Shown here: positions 8,838 to 18,366 of the stretch, piece after piece
Position numbering within the stretch: the first letter of the stretch is position 1
How the letters are laid out: every line of letters begins with the position of its first letter
DNA from: Aliagarivorans taiwanensis DSM 22990
GTDB taxonomy: Bacteria > Pseudomonadota > Gammaproteobacteria > Enterobacterales > Celerinatantimonadaceae
NCBI RefSeq assembly: GCF_000429505.1
Contig: NZ_AUBZ01000042.1
Span: 1-34,119 of the forward strand
Reading direction: 5' to 3'
Length of the DNA stretch: 34,119 nt
Notes under the pieces: generated by a model
What the model was told of the DNA's origin: nothing
Database searches by the model: none
What the model saw: only the letters and a program-made list of their open reading frames with translations
Position numbers and translations under genes: made by a program

Positions 8838-9352
8838 AGTATCTGGTCGGTTTAGTTCTCGCTTTTGGCTTAGTGGCCTGCCAGCCCACTCAAGACAACC
8901 TTGAGCTGTATGTGGCAGAAGTAAAAGCACGTAAATACCCGCTCGAAGAAGACATTCCCGAGATTGTTCATTTCGAGCATCTCAGCTACCAGAGCAGCGA
9001 GCTGCGCTCACCGTTTTTACTGCCCAAGCCAGAGGTTGAGATTGCTCCCGCTGAAGAGTTGGTGGTCGATTGTGACTTTCAGCCCGATTGGCAGCGAGCC
9101 AAGGGGCCATTAGAGCTGGTGTCTTTATCGAGTATGTCGATGCGCGGCGTGGTGTGGCAGGACAGCACGCCATGGGCGCTGGTTGAGGCGGGCTCTCAGG
9201 TGCACCGTTTAAAAGTCGGTGACTACTTGGGCTTACATCGGGGGCAGATCACCAGCATCGAGCCCTCTGCAATAAACATCACAGAAGAAGTAGAAGACGG
9301 TAAAGGATGTTGGAGCAAGCGACTCACCCAACTCGCGCTTGACCAGTCTTAA
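8834..9352 (+). CDS. pilP: Type IV pilus lipoprotein PilP
   Basis: This 172-residue protein has a lipoprotein signal, MKYLVGLVLAFGLVAC, with Cys16 as the lipidation site. The proline-rich, partly disordered middle is followed by a C-terminal beta-sandwich domain containing the family phrase SMRGVVWQDSTPWALVEAGSQVHRLKVGDYLG. PilP links the inner-membrane PilNO complex to the N domains of the PilQ secretin. It lies between pilO (four-base overlap) and pilQ (18-base gap). Confidence 0.94.
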   Translation: MKYLVGLVLAFGLVACQPTQDNLELYVAEVKARKYPLEEDIPEIVHFEHLSYQSSELRSPFLLPKPEVEIAPAEELVVDCDFQPDWQRAKGPLELVSLSSMSMRGVVWQDSTPWALVEAGSQVHRLKVGDYLGLHRGQITSIEPSAINITEEVEDGKGCWSKRLTQLALDQS

Positions 9353-9370
9353 TTTAGGGATAAAACAGGC

Positions 9371-11425
9371 ATGAATGGAATGATGCTTAAGAAGTGGTGG
9401 AATCGTGTGCTTGGACTGAGCCTGGTAATGGCCATGGTCTCTTCAGTGCAAGCTGCGCAGCTTACCGAGGTTAAAACACAGTCCTTGGCCAATGGCGTGA
9501 TCGAACTGCTGTTTCAGTTTGATGGCCAAGTGACTGGCGTGAGCGACCAGCTGGCCTATGCGCCGAACCAGATTGTTCTAAGCATTCCCGAGGCGCGCTC
9601 AGCGCTCTCGCTCAATCCGGTCCCCTTAAACTTCGATGGTCTGCAGCAGCTGACGACTGAGCGCAAGGCGGGGCTACTGAGCGTAGAGATTGGCTTAGAT
9701 AAACTGATGCCCTATCAGCTTAAAAATGAAGGCGATGCCCTGCGCCTATTGGTTGGCGCGCCTCCGCAGGCCGATTTTACCTCGCGCTCCACAGAGCAAA
9801 TCAACCAAGTGGTGGGGCTGGATTTCCGCCGCGGCAAGCAAGGCTCAGGGCAGTTGATGATCTCGCTGAATAACCGCGCCATCGCCGCCGATATTGAGCG
9901 GCGCGATCAAAGCCTGACCATCAACCTGTTTAATACCGGTGTGAGTAGTGAGCTGCTGTACATCATGGATGTGGTCGACTTCGCCACGCCGGTCCAGCAG
10001 GTAGAGGTGTTTGAAGAGCCCGGTAAGGTGATGCTGGTGATGAATGTCGACGGCGAGTTCGACTATCGCTACGACCAAAGTGAGTCGCTGTTGATGGTGG
10101 AAGTAAAGGCGGTTGAAGAGAAGGTCAGCGAACAGCAGCAGGTCTACCAAGGCAAACCGATTTCGCTCAACTTCCAAGACATCCCAGTGCGCACTGTGCT
10201 GCAGCTTATCGCCGATTTCAATCAGTTCAACCTGGTCACCACCGACACGGTGAGCGGCAACATTACCCTGCGTATGGACAATGTGCCGTGGGAGCAGGCG
10301 CTGGATATCATCCTCAAAGTTAAAGGGCTGGATAAGCGACTGGAGAACAACGTACTGTTAGTGGCCCCGGCCGCCGAGCTAGCCGAACAAGAACGCCAGC
10401 AACTCGAGAGCGCCCAACAGGTGGCTGAGCTGGCGCCGCTTTACTCCGAGTACATGCAGATTAACTATGCCAAAGCCGTGGAGCTGGCCAACCTGCTGCA
10501 AGGCGATCAGGTCTCTTTGCTTTCCGAGCGTGGTTCGGTGGCGGTGGATGAGCGGACCAATACCTTGCTGGTAAAAGATACCGAGCAGTCATTGGCCAGC
10601 ATCAAGCAGATGTTAGACAAGCTGGATGTGCCGGTTAAACAGGTGGTAATCGAAGCGCGTATGGTTACCGTCGCCGACGATGTAAACGAAGAGTTGGGCA
10701 TCCGCTGGGGCGTCACCAATAATGCCGACTTGGGCAACTCCACCGGGATTACCTCCGGTACCCTTGAGGGGGCCAACAACATCCTATCGGATGTGGTGAA
10801 CGGCACCACCACCAGTTTGGAGAACATTGACGATCGTCTGAACGTTAATCTGCCGGTGCAAAACCCGGCCGGTACCTTGGCCTTTCAAGTGGCGCAATTT
10901 GCTAACGGTCAGATCCTCGACTTGGAGCTGTCGGCTCTTGAGCAAGAAAACAAAGGGGAGGTGATCGCCAGCCCGCGTATTACCACCGCCAACCAAAAGC
11001 CCGCTTATATTGAGCAAGGTCGTGAAATCCCCTACGTGGAGGCCTCCTCAAGCGGTGCGACTTCGGTCACCTTCAAAAAAGCGGTGTTAGGACTGAAGGT
11101 AACCCCGCAGATCACCCCCGATGGTAACGTGATCCTGGACTTGGTGATTACCCAGAACAGCGAGGGCGATGCCGTGCAAACCCCCACCGGTTTGGCCGTA
11201 GCCATCGATACTCAAGAGATTGCCACCCAAGTGTTGGTAAAAAATGGCGAGACCATCGTGCTGGGTGGCATCTACCAACAAGAGTCGGTGGATCGGGTCA
11301 CTAAGGTTCCAGTATTGGGCGACATCCCCGGTTTCGGCTTTCTGTTCCGTAACACCGTGGCTAGCGTAAGTAAGCGGGAACTACTGATCTTCGTAACACC
11401 GCGAATTCTGGTCGACGCGCTTTAG
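9371..11425 (+). CDS. pilQ: Type IV pilus outer-membrane secretin PilQ
   Basis: This 684-residue protein has a Sec signal peptide ending about VQA-AQ at residue 28. Two N-terminal AMIN-type beta domains (about 30-240), probably binding peptidoglycan, come next. They are followed by the secretin STN/N0 domain (ISLNFQDIPVRTVLQLIADF), an N1 domain (YAKAVELANLL through DKLDVPVKQVVIEARM) and the C-terminal secretin barrel with VPVLGDIPGFGFLFRN and ELLIFVTPRIL. As a multimer it forms the outer-membrane gate through which the pilus emerges. It is last in pilMNOPQ and is followed by a 198-bp gap before aroK. The pilus motors and pilins are not in this window. Confidence 0.96.
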   Translation: MNGMMLKKWWNRVLGLSLVMAMVSSVQAAQLTEVKTQSLANGVIELLFQFDGQVTGVSDQLAYAPNQIVLSIPEARSALSLNPVPLNFDGLQQLTTERKAGLLSVEIGLDKLMPYQLKNEGDALRLLVGAPPQADFTSRSTEQINQVVGLDFRRGKQGSGQLMISLNNRAIAADIERRDQSLTINLFNTGVSSELLYIMDVVDFATPVQQVEVFEEPGKVMLVMNVDGEFDYRYDQSESLLMVEVKAVEEKVSEQQQVYQGKPISLNFQDIPVRTVLQLIADFNQFNLVTTDTVSGNITLRMDNVPWEQALDIILKVKGLDKRLENNVLLVAPAAELAEQERQQLESAQQVAELAPLYSEYMQINYAKAVELANLLQGDQVSLLSERGSVAVDERTNTLLVKDTEQSLASIKQMLDKLDVPVKQVVIEARMVTVADDVNEELGIRWGVTNNADLGNSTGITSGTLEGANNILSDVVNGTTTSLENIDDRLNVNLPVQNPAGTLAFQVAQFANGQILDLELSALEQENKGEVIASPRITTANQKPAYIEQGREIPYVEASSSGATSVTFKKAVLGLKVTPQITPDGNVILDLVITQNSEGDAVQTPTGLAVAIDTQEIATQVLVKNGETIVLGGIYQQESVDRVTKVPVLGDIPGFGFLFRNTVASVSKRELLIFVTPRILVDAL

Positions 11426-11508
11426 ACGATAAACAGCGGGTTTGAGCGAGGGCGTTAAGCCCTTTGCCCAAGCCAATCTTCACGCCGTTTTTGGGGCGTT
11501 ATTAGCGG

Positions 11509-11538
11509 TTGCATAACAACCCCTCAAGCTGAGATAAT
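11509..11538 (+). promoter_or_regulatory. Candidate promoter for the aroK operon
   Basis: TTGCAT (11509-11514) and GATAAT (11533-11538) are 18 bases apart in the pilQ-aroK gap. The -10 matches 5 of 6 and the -35 only 3 of 6. It would give a leader of about 80 bases containing the hairpin at 11576-11592. Confidence 0.38.
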
Positions 11539-11575
11539 CCCCGCCCTGATCTTTTTACTAAGGTTGGTTAACGGC

Positions 11576-11592
11576 ACTCCGCAAGGCGGAGT
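11576..11592 (+). repeat. Hairpin in the aroK leader
   Basis: ACTCCGC and GCGGAGT form a perfect 7-bp stem with an AAG loop, 32 bases before the aroK ATG. No U run follows, so it is not a terminator. It could stabilise the leader or affect translation. Confidence 0.45.
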
Positions 11593-11623
11593 TAAACAGA
11601 CAAAGACAGTAAATTGAATAAAC

Positions 11624-12139
11624 ATGGCTGAGAAACGAAATATCTTCCTTGTCGGACCAATGGGTGCTGGAAAGAGCACTATCGGTCGTCATCTTGCACA
11701 ACAACTACACATGCAGTTCTATGATACCGACCACGAAATTGAGCGTCGCACTGGTGCTGATATCGCTTGGGTTTTCGATGTAGAAGGTGAAGATGGCTTC
11801 CGCGTACGTGAAGAGGGTGTGATTGATGATCTGACCCAACTCCAAGGTATTGTATTGGCAACCGGCGGCGGCTCGGTAATAAGCAAAGAAAGCCGTAACC
11901 GCTTGTCTGCGCGCGGTATCGTTGTTTATCTGGAGACGACTATCGACAAGCAGTTTGCCCGTACCCAGCGCGACAAACGTCGTCCGCTGCTGCAAAACGA
12001 CGAGCCAAGAGATGTACTGGAGTCACTGGCTTCAGAGCGCAACCCGCTGTACACCGAGGTTGCTGACTACACCGTTCAAACCGATGACCAAAGCGCTAAA
12101 TCTGTAGCCAATCAAATTATCGAAAAACTAGGATTCTAA
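11624..12139 (+). CDS. aroK: Shikimate kinase I
   Basis: This 171-residue cytoplasmic enzyme phosphorylates shikimate with ATP, the fifth step of the shikimate pathway to chorismate. It shows Walker [10 protein letters not shown] (11-19), the DTD metal and shikimate motif (34-36), the Arg in GFRVRE, the GGGSV shikimate-binding glycines around 80, and the lid arginines in RDKRRPLL. Its length equals that of E. coli AroK (173). It is first in aroK-aroB-damX-dam, with only seven bases to aroB. Confidence 0.97.
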   Translation: MAEKRNIFLVGPMGAGKSTIGRHLAQQLHMQFYDTDHEIERRTGADIAWVFDVEGEDGFRVREEGVIDDLTQLQGIVLATGGGSVISKESRNRLSARGIVVYLETTIDKQFARTQRDKRRPLLQNDEPRDVLESLASERNPLYTEVADYTVQTDDQSAKSVANQIIEKLGF

Positions 12140-12146
12140 GACCACG

Positions 12147-13223
12147 ATGGAACGTCTTACCGTTGCTCTAGGAGAGCGCAGCTATCCCATCTCGATCGGG
12201 CAGGGCTTATTAGTCCAGCCCGATTTGTTTCTAGGGGCCATTGCCAGCAAAAAGGTAATGGTGGTAACCAATGAGACCATTGCGCCACTCTATTTAGAGC
12301 AGCTTAAGGCGAGCCTGGAAGGTTTGGTCGTCGACACAGTGATACTGCCCGACGGCGAGCAACACAAGAATCTGGAAGTACTGAATCAGATCTTCAGCGC
12401 CTTACTCGAGCAGCTGCATAGCCGCGATACCACCATTGTGGCATTAGGTGGCGGTGTTATCGGCGATATGGCCGGTTTTGCCGCGTCTTGCTATCAGCGC
12501 GGCGTACCGTTCATTCAGGTGCCCACCACGCTGCTCTCGCAGGTAGACTCATCGGTAGGCGGTAAAACCGCGGTTAACCACCCGATGGGCAAGAACATGA
12601 TCGGGGCCTTCTACCAGCCCAAGTCGGTGGTAATTGATATCGATTGCCTGAAGACCTTGCCAGAGCGCGAGCTAAGCGCGGGTCTGGCCGAGGTGATCAA
12701 GTACGGTATTATCTATGATTTTGCTTTTTTCGAGTGGTTGGAAGCCAATCTCGATGCGCTGCTGGCGCTAGAGCCTGAAGCGATGAGCTATGCGATTGCT
12801 CGCTGCTGCGAAATCAAAGCCGAAGTGGTCAAGCAGGATGAGCGCGAGAGCGGCATCCGTGCATTGCTGAATCTGGGCCATACCTTTGGCCACGCCATCG
12901 AGGCTGAGCAAGGCTACGGCCAGTGGCTGCACGGTGAAGCGGTCGGAGCGGGTATGGTGATGGCGGCCCATTGTGCTGAGCTGCTGGGGCTGGTTGATCA
13001 GGCGCAAGTGGCGCGCATGACGGCCTTGATCGAGCGCGCCAAGCTACCGGTGAGCCCACCGAGCGAAATGGGCGTTGAACAGTTTTTACCGCATATGTTG
13101 CGCGACAAGAAAGTCCTCAACGGGGTACTGCGATTGGTGTTGCCTACGTCAATAGGTAGCGCGAAAGTGGTTGATACAGCTAAGGAAAGTGATATAAAAG
13201 CAGTCATCGAACGAGTCCGATAA
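12147..13223 (+). CDS. aroB: 3-dehydroquinate synthase
   Basis: This 358-residue, NAD- and metal-dependent enzyme converts DAHP to 3-dehydroquinate, the second step of the shikimate pathway. The NAD-binding [14 protein letters not shown], the substrate region [22 protein letters not shown], and the metal-ligand segment GHTFGHAIE are all intact. Its length matches E. coli AroB (362). It is coupled to aroK upstream, with damX nine bases downstream. Confidence 0.97.
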   Translation: MERLTVALGERSYPISIGQGLLVQPDLFLGAIASKKVMVVTNETIAPLYLEQLKASLEGLVVDTVILPDGEQHKNLEVLNQIFSALLEQLHSRDTTIVALGGGVIGDMAGFAASCYQRGVPFIQVPTTLLSQVDSSVGGKTAVNHPMGKNMIGAFYQPKSVVIDIDCLKTLPERELSAGLAEVIKYGIIYDFAFFEWLEANLDALLALEPEAMSYAIARCCEIKAEVVKQDERESGIRALLNLGHTFGHAIEAEQGYGQWLHGEAVGAGMVMAAHCAELLGLVDQAQVARMTALIERAKLPVSPPSEMGVEQFLPHMLRDKKVLNGVLRLVLPTSIGSAKVVDTAKESDIKAVIERVR

Positions 13224-13232
13224 GAGTAGAAC

Positions 13233-14729
13233 ATGGTTAAACAACAGCAAGCTGCGATCTATGCACCCTTGCAGAGTCAGATCCAGCTATGCGAGCGCAT
13301 TATTACCCAGGTTCGCTTCAGCTCTAGAATGATTACCGTCCGCGGTGACGCGGGTGGAGGCAAGTCCGCCGTTGCGGGCTTGCTGCTGGAACAAAGCGCC
13401 TTTGCTAATCAAGCCTTACTGACCTTAAAAGCCGCAACTGACGACAGCGAAGTCCGTCAGACCCTGCTGCAACAGCTGCTCCATGAGCCGCTGTTTAACC
13501 CTGCCGATCCCTTGCTAGACAGCTTCCAGCGTAACCTGGAGCAGGCTGAGTCAGGGATTCTGGTGATCATCGATAATGCCGAACATCTATCCGCCAAGCT
13601 GCTGCAAGAGTTGGTCGCGTTGATGCAAGCCTTTGCCAAGCATCAGCCCCATCCGCTGTCAGTGGTCTTGCTCCACAGCGAAGCACTCAGTGATGTGAGC
13701 GCCTTGGCGGGTGCCCACCCGCTGCAGATGGATGTGGCCGCGCTGAGCTTTCGCGAGTCGATGTTGCTTGCGACCACGCTGTTTCGCCGCGCCAGTTATC
13801 AAGCCAAGGTGGAGAACCGCGAGGCTATCGAGCAGCATATCGATGGGGCGAAAGGTAACCCAAGGCAGATTTACCAATTTGTGGATGAGATAGTTAACGG
13901 AGAGCTACCCATGAGTGATGCCCCAAGTAACAATCGCAGCAAGATTTCCTTCGTTCTCGCACTAATTCTGATCGCCGCGGTGGCTGGCCTGCTGGTTCAG
14001 GTGCTCTCGGAGTCGGGTAGCGATAACGATGAGCAGGAAGCGCGCATCGAAGTACCGCTGTTGGAAGAGCATCAAACAGAGCTGCTCGCTGAGCCTGCCG
14101 ATGCCGTGAGCGCCACTAATCCGCGTCGCCTGCCGGGCTCGGCTGAAAGCGATGATGTCGAGTTGCCCGAGTTGGTGAGCGGTAATGGCGTTGAGCTAGG
14201 CTCAAGCAGTGACAAAGATGAGCTACGGGTTATCGTGGAAGACGAAGTAGTCAATCGCTTGCTAGCAGAGCAGAGCCAGCCCGCTAGCGAACAGCCAGTG
14301 GTAGAGCTTGAATCTGAGCTGTCGGTTGATGAGCCTGCAGAGGCTGAATCATCGGATCCCATCCCTGCGCAGTTACCTGAAACCGAGCAAGCCGAGGCGG
14401 CTATCGAAGAAGCCGCCGAAGAGGATGTCGCCATCAAAGTGACTGACGTCAAAGCGATGCTGCTGGAGCTACCCGAGAGCAACTACACGCTACAGTTGAT
14501 GGCGCTCAAGAGTCGCCAAACGGCCGAGAGCTTTGTATCGTCACGTCAGTGGCAAGAGCCAGTATGGGTATACCGTTCGGAGACCACGCCAAACGCCCCC
14601 TACCGAATTATCTACGGTAATTTTGATAAACGCAGTGACGCGACCAGTGCCCGTAGCCGCCTGAAAGAACAGGGCCTTGATTCGCTGCTCAAGCAGTTTA
14701 AGCAAGTCCAGTTCGAGATAAATAACTAA
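13233..14729 (+). CDS. damX: DamX-like cell-division SPOR-domain protein with N-terminal ATPase-like domain
   Basis: This 498-residue protein has three parts. Residues 1-225 form an AAA/ExeA-like domain with Walker A GDAGGGKS (38-45) and a Walker B-like ILVIIDNAEH (109-118). A single membrane helix (about 238-258, ISFVLALILIAAVAGLLVQVL) is followed by a long acidic, low-complexity periplasmic linker (about 260-415). The C-terminal SPOR domain (about 420-495, YTLQLMALKS through NAPYRIIYGNFDKRSDA) binds denuded septal peptidoglycan. Its place between aroB and dam, as in E. coli, supports the name. DamX localises to the division ring in E. coli. The P-loop appears intact here, so ATP binding is plausible but untested. 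Confidence 0.92.
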   Translation: MVKQQQAAIYAPLQSQIQLCERIITQVRFSSRMITVRGDAGGGKSAVAGLLLEQSAFANQALLTLKAATDDSEVRQTLLQQLLHEPLFNPADPLLDSFQRNLEQAESGILVIIDNAEHLSAKLLQELVALMQAFAKHQPHPLSVVLLHSEALSDVSALAGAHPLQMDVAALSFRESMLLATTLFRRASYQAKVENREAIEQHIDGAKGNPRQIYQFVDEIVNGELPMSDAPSNNRSKISFVLALILIAAVAGLLVQVLSESGSDNDEQEARIEVPLLEEHQTELLAEPADAVSATNPRRLPGSAESDDVELPELVSGNGVELGSSSDKDELRVIVEDEVVNRLLAEQSQPASEQPVVELESELSVDEPAEAESSDPIPAQLPETEQAEAAIEEAAEEDVAIKVTDVKAMLLELPESNYTLQLMALKSRQTAESFVSSRQWQEPVWVYRSETTPNAPYRIIYGNFDKRSDATSARSRLKEQGLDSLLKQFKQVQFEINN

Positions 14730-14734
14730 CTTGC

Positions 14735-15547
14735 ATGAAGAAAACCCGCGCTTTTCTCAAATGGGCTGGCGGTAAGTATGGCCTGGTAGAAGATATTCAA
14801 GCACAGCTCCCGAAAGGGGAGCTGTTGGTTGAGCCCTTTGTGGGCGCTGCATCGGTATTTATTAATACCGATTTTCCGCGTTACTACCTCACCGATATCA
14901 ACGCGGATCTGATCAACCTGTATCAGATCCTGCAGCGTCAGCCCGGGCAGTTCATTGTCGATGCGCGTGACTACTTCTCTGCCGAGAACAATGACTCAGA
15001 GCGTTACTACCAGTTTCGAGAGCAGTTTAATGGCACCAGCGACCCTTACCTGCGCTCGCTACTGTTCTTGTACATGAACCGCCACGGCTACAACGGCTTG
15101 TGCCGTTACAACCGCAAGGGCGGCTTTAACGTGCCGTTTGGTTCTTACAAGCGCCCGTACTTCCCCGAGCATGAGATGTGGGTGTTTGCCGAAAAGGCCA
15201 AGCGCGCCACCTTCGAGTGCTGCTCCTACGTGGATACCTTTGCCAAGGTCAAGCAAGGTGATGTGGTGTACTGCGATCCCCCGTACGCGCCGCTTAGCCC
15301 TACCGCCAGTTTTACCAACTATGCCAGCAAGGGCTTTAACCGCGCCGATCAGGAAAAGCTCGGCGAGCTGGCCGGAGAGGCTCAGCGCCGCGGCGCCACG
15401 GTATTGATCAGCAACCATGATCTGGATTTTACCCGCGACATCTATCGCGGCAGTAAGCTCAAAGAGTTGAGTGTAAAGCGCACCATTAGCCGCAAGGGCC
15501 ATCAGCGCCTGAAGGTGGGTGAGTTGCTAGCCTTGTACAAGGCGTAA
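14735..15547 (+). CDS. dam: DNA adenine methyltransferase, GATC-specific
   Basis: This 270-residue enzyme transfers a methyl group from S-adenosylmethionine to N6 of adenine in GATC. It has the SAM-binding motif FLKWAGGK (7-14) and the catalytic DPPY (181-184), at the same position as in E. coli Dam. The target-recognition segment RHGYNGLCRYNRKGGFNVPF is also present. Its place after damX and its length argue for the housekeeping Dam rather than a phage or restriction methylase. The ATG lies only five bases after the damX stop with almost no Shine-Dalgarno sequence, so translation may depend on ribosomes finishing damX. Confidence 0.97.
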   Translation: MKKTRAFLKWAGGKYGLVEDIQAQLPKGELLVEPFVGAASVFINTDFPRYYLTDINADLINLYQILQRQPGQFIVDARDYFSAENNDSERYYQFREQFNGTSDPYLRSLLFLYMNRHGYNGLCRYNRKGGFNVPFGSYKRPYFPEHEMWVFAEKAKRATFECCSYVDTFAKVKQGDVVYCDPPYAPLSPTASFTNYASKGFNRADQEKLGELAGEAQRRGATVLISNHDLDFTRDIYRGSKLKELSVKRTISRKGHQRLKVGELLALYKA

Positions 15548-15568
15548 CTCGCTCGGCAGGCCAAAGCG

Positions 15569-15754
15569 CTAAGTCACCAGACTCACCACCCCGATTAGCA
15601 ACAACACAAACAGCACAATCATCACCACGCCCAGCAGGATGATCTTGGGCAGGCTGCCGTACTGAAAATCGGTTTTACGCTGCTGTTCGGATTGCACCCC
15701 GAGCAGCGCCGCCAGCACGCTTCTTAAGGCCGAAGGAGGTTTCGCCGCCATCAT
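15569..15754 (-). CDS. DUF2970 small membrane protein
   Basis: From the chosen ATG this is a 61-residue protein. It has the DUF2970 pattern SALRSVLAALLGVQSEQQRKTDFQ followed by one C-terminal membrane helix (IILLGVVMIVLFVLLLIGVVSLV). AAGGAAG lies just upstream of this ATG, and the coding length equals the usual family size. A GTG start at 15823 would give 84 residues but has no good ribosome site and would run into the rpe promoter region. The gene is convergent with dam (21 bases between stops) and divergent from rpe, so it breaks the dam-rpe linkage known in E. coli. Its function is unknown. Confidence 0.75.
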   Translation of the reverse strand: MMAAKPPSALRSVLAALLGVQSEQQRKTDFQYGSLPKIILLGVVMIVLFVLLLIGVVSLVT

Positions 15755-15862
15755 CGCTTCCTTGTCATGATTCCTTGGTGATTCGGTTTGGCTCACGGCC
15801 ATCGCTGAGTTAAAATTGCCCACCTTTGTGATCCACCCATTTAATTTGCTGGCGAAACCACT

Positions 15863-16537
15863 ATGACCAAGCCTTACCTGATTGCTCCTTCTATTCTAGC
15901 CGCAGACTTTGCCCGTTTGGGTGAAGAGGTTGAAAACGTGCTGAATGCAGGCGCCGATGTTGTGCACTTTGACGTGATGGATAACCACTACGTGCCTAAC
16001 CTAACGTTCGGCCCAATGGTATGTAAGGCGCTGCGTAACTACGGCGTGACTGCGCCCATCGACGTGCACCTGATGATTAAGCCGGTAGATGCTTTGGTAC
16101 CTGAGTTTGCCAAGGCCGGTGCCAGCATGATCACCTTCCACGCGGAAGCCTCTGAGCATATCGACCGCACCATCCAGCTCATCAAAGAGCATGGCTGTCA
16201 GGCCGGCCTAGTGTTTAACCCAGCCACCCCGCTGCACTACCTTGACCACGTGATGGACAAGCTGGATTTGATCCTGCTGATGTCGGTCAACCCGGGCTTC
16301 GGTGGTCAGAAGTTCATCCCGTCTACTTTGGACAAACTACGCGAAGTGCGTCGCCGCATCGACGAGAGCGGCTATGACATCCGTCTGGAGATCGATGGCG
16401 GCGTTAGCGCCGATAACATCGCAGAGATTGCCGAAGCAGGTGCCGACATGTTTGTGGCGGGCTCGGCCATCTTCAGCAAGCCAGATTACAAGGCAGTAAT
16501 CGATGACATGCGCCAAGCATTGGCCAAGGTTAAGTAG
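15863..16537 (+). CDS. rpe: Ribulose-phosphate 3-epimerase
   Basis: This 224-residue TIM-barrel enzyme interconverts ribulose 5-phosphate and xylulose 5-phosphate in the pentose phosphate pathway. The metal ligands are visible: His35 and Asp37 in [14 protein letters not shown], His69 in IDVHLMIKP, and Asp178 in [19 protein letters not shown] forms the phosphate-gripping loop. Its length matches E. coli Rpe (225). It heads rpe-gph-trpS, with short gaps of 12 and 25 bases. Confidence 0.97.
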   Translation: MTKPYLIAPSILAADFARLGEEVENVLNAGADVVHFDVMDNHYVPNLTFGPMVCKALRNYGVTAPIDVHLMIKPVDALVPEFAKAGASMITFHAEASEHIDRTIQLIKEHGCQAGLVFNPATPLHYLDHVMDKLDLILLMSVNPGFGGQKFIPSTLDKLREVRRRIDESGYDIRLEIDGGVSADNIAEIAEAGADMFVAGSAIFSKPDYKAVIDDMRQALAKVK

Positions 16538-16549
16538 TTGGAGCCGAGA

Positions 16550-17254
16550 ATGAAACACCTGCAGGATATCGAGCTGCTGATATTTGACCTGGACGGGACG
16601 CTGGTGGACAGCGCCCCCGATCTGGCCCTGTCGATTAACGCCATGCTGGAGCAGCTTGGCCGCGACACCTTCGATGAACAAACCATTCGTCACTGGGTGG
16701 GTAATGGCGCTGAAGTACTGATTAAACGCGCCCTCAGCGGTGCTAGCGAGATTGCACCGGGTATTAGCGACGAGCTCTACCTACAGGCGCGCGAGGCGTT
16801 TATGGCCTATTACACCGAGCACCTGTGTGTGGCCAGTAAGCTCTACCCCGGCGTGGCCGAAGCGCTTGAAGCGCTGCAGTCAGAATCTCGACCGATGGCG
16901 ATTGTCACCAACAAGCCGGGATGCTTTACCCTGCCACTGCTCGAAGAGCTGGGGATTGCCCACTATTTTAGCCTGGTGTTGTCTGGCGACAGCCTGCCGA
17001 AGAAAAAGCCTGATCCGCTGCCGCTGCTGCACACCGCCGAGCACTTTTCGGTGGCGCCAGAGCGCATCCTGATGATTGGCGACTCAAAAAATGACATTCT
17101 TGCCGCAAAAGCGGCGGGCTGTCAGGCGTTGGGCTTGACCTATGGCTACAACTACGGTGAAGATATCGCCCTTAGCCAGCCAGAAGCAGTCAGCAGTGAC
17201 TTACGCGAGCTGGCGCAGTGGCTGGAAGATGCCGCCGCTGTTGATCTCCAATAA
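16550..17254 (+). CDS. gph: Phosphoglycolate phosphatase, HAD family
   Basis: This 234-residue HAD hydrolase dephosphorylates 2-phosphoglycolate. Motif I is FDLDGTLVDS (nucleophile Asp13, acid/base Asp15), motif II is IVTNKPG, the motif III lysine lies in KKKPDP, and motif IV is MIGDSKNDILAAKAAG. The helical cap between motifs I and II is of the usual size. The ATG at 16550 is chosen over an in-frame TTG at 16538 because GGAG lies seven bases upstream. The position between rpe and trpS is the conserved one. Confidence 0.95.
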   Translation: MKHLQDIELLIFDLDGTLVDSAPDLALSINAMLEQLGRDTFDEQTIRHWVGNGAEVLIKRALSGASEIAPGISDELYLQAREAFMAYYTEHLCVASKLYPGVAEALEALQSESRPMAIVTNKPGCFTLPLLEELGIAHYFSLVLSGDSLPKKKPDPLPLLHTAEHFSVAPERILMIGDSKNDILAAKAAGCQALGLTYGYNYGEDIALSQPEAVSSDLRELAQWLEDAAAVDLQ

Positions 17255-17279
17255 CGTATCCAAGTGAAGTAGGAAGAAA

Positions 17280-18284
17280 ATGACTAAACCCGTAATTCTA
17301 AGTGGGATTCAGCCCTCCGGAAAAATGACCATTGGTAACTACGTTGGTGCGATCAACCAGTGGCTTAAGATGCAGAATGACTATGAATGTCACTTTATGC
17401 TGGCTGACTTGCACGCAATTACGGTTCGCCAAGAGCCTGAGCAGTTCAAGACTCAAGTACTGGACGGATTAGCTACCTACCTGGCATGTGGCCTGGACCC
17501 GAAACAGAGCGTTATCTTCGTGCAGTCTCAGGTGCCTGAACACGCACAGCTGGCTTGGATCCTTAACTGCTACACCCAGATGGGTGAGCTGAACCGGATG
17601 ACCCAGTTCAAGGACAAATCTGCCAAGCACGCCAACAACATCAATGCCGGCCTGTTCACCTACCCATCGCTGATGGCGGCTGACATTCTGCTGTATCAGG
17701 CGGATGCCGTACCAGTGGGCGACGACCAGAAGCAACACCTGGAGCTGACCCGCGATATTGCCTACCGCTTCAACTCGGCGTACGAGGACGTGTTCAAGGT
17801 GCCTGAGCCGTATATCCCTGAGTTCGGCGCGCGGATCATGTCGCTGCAAGAGCCGACCAAGAAGATGTCTAAATCGGATGAGAACCCGAAAGCCTTTGTG
17901 CTACTGAGCGACACGCCAAAGCAGATCGCCAAGAAGATTAAAGCGGCGGTGACCGACTCAGACGAGCAGGCGCGCATCTACTTCGACCGTAACGAGAAGC
18001 CGGGCGTCTCGAACCTGCTAACCCTACAATCGGTTGCCACCGGCAAGAGCATCGATGAGCTGGTCGCTAGCTACGAAGGTAAGATGTACGGCCACCTCAA
18101 AGTCGATACCGCCGATGCGGTAGTGGCCATGCTAGAGCCGGTGCAGCAGCGCTTCCAAGAGATCCGCGAAGATGCCGACTACCTGGACAGTGTGATGAAA
18201 GATGGCGCTGAGCGCGCCAGCGCTGTGGCGCTTAAGACGCTGGACAAGGTGAAGGAAGTGGTTGGCTTTATCAAACGCCCCTAG
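17280..18284 (+). CDS. trpS: Tryptophanyl-tRNA synthetase
   Basis: This 334-residue class I synthetase charges tRNA-Trp in the cytoplasm. The HIGH-equivalent lies in [16 protein letters not shown], and the KMSKS loop is present in [32 protein letters not shown] is the tryptophan-pocket helix. The length matches E. coli TrpS (334). AGGAAG supports the start. It ends the rpe-gph-trpS unit and is followed by a strong terminator. Confidence 0.97.
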   Translation: MTKPVILSGIQPSGKMTIGNYVGAINQWLKMQNDYECHFMLADLHAITVRQEPEQFKTQVLDGLATYLACGLDPKQSVIFVQSQVPEHAQLAWILNCYTQMGELNRMTQFKDKSAKHANNINAGLFTYPSLMAADILLYQADAVPVGDDQKQHLELTRDIAYRFNSAYEDVFKVPEPYIPEFGARIMSLQEPTKKMSKSDENPKAFVLLSDTPKQIAKKIKAAVTDSDEQARIYFDRNEKPGVSNLLTLQSVATGKSIDELVASYEGKMYGHLKVDTADAVVAMLEPVQQRFQEIREDADYLDSVMKDGAERASAVALKTLDKVKEVVGFIKRP

Positions 18285-18306
18285 GTCTTACTGCTTGTTA
18301 ACGTAC

Positions 18307-18331
18307 AAACCCGGCTTTTGCCGGGTTTGTT
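18307..18331 (+). terminator. Rho-independent terminator after trpS
   Basis: A perfect 9-bp stem (AAACCCGGC with GCCGGGTTT) with a TTTT loop is followed by a T-rich tract (TGTTGTTTG). Confidence 0.9.
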
Positions 18332-18366
18332 GTTTGTAGGGGTTCGGTTTTTGAGGAGCGCTGTGG

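Noticed and set aside
11449-11463. Terminator after pilQ (AGGGC/GCCCT hairpin)
   Set aside because: The stem is only five base pairs and the T tract is three bases, too weak to call. pilQ-aroK read-through is possible.
14072-14482. 136-residue Ser-rich reading frame on the minus strand within damX
   Set aside because: It is the mirror of the acidic linker of DamX. The Ser/Thr-rich composition is a by-product of Glu/Ala codons, and there is no ribosome site.
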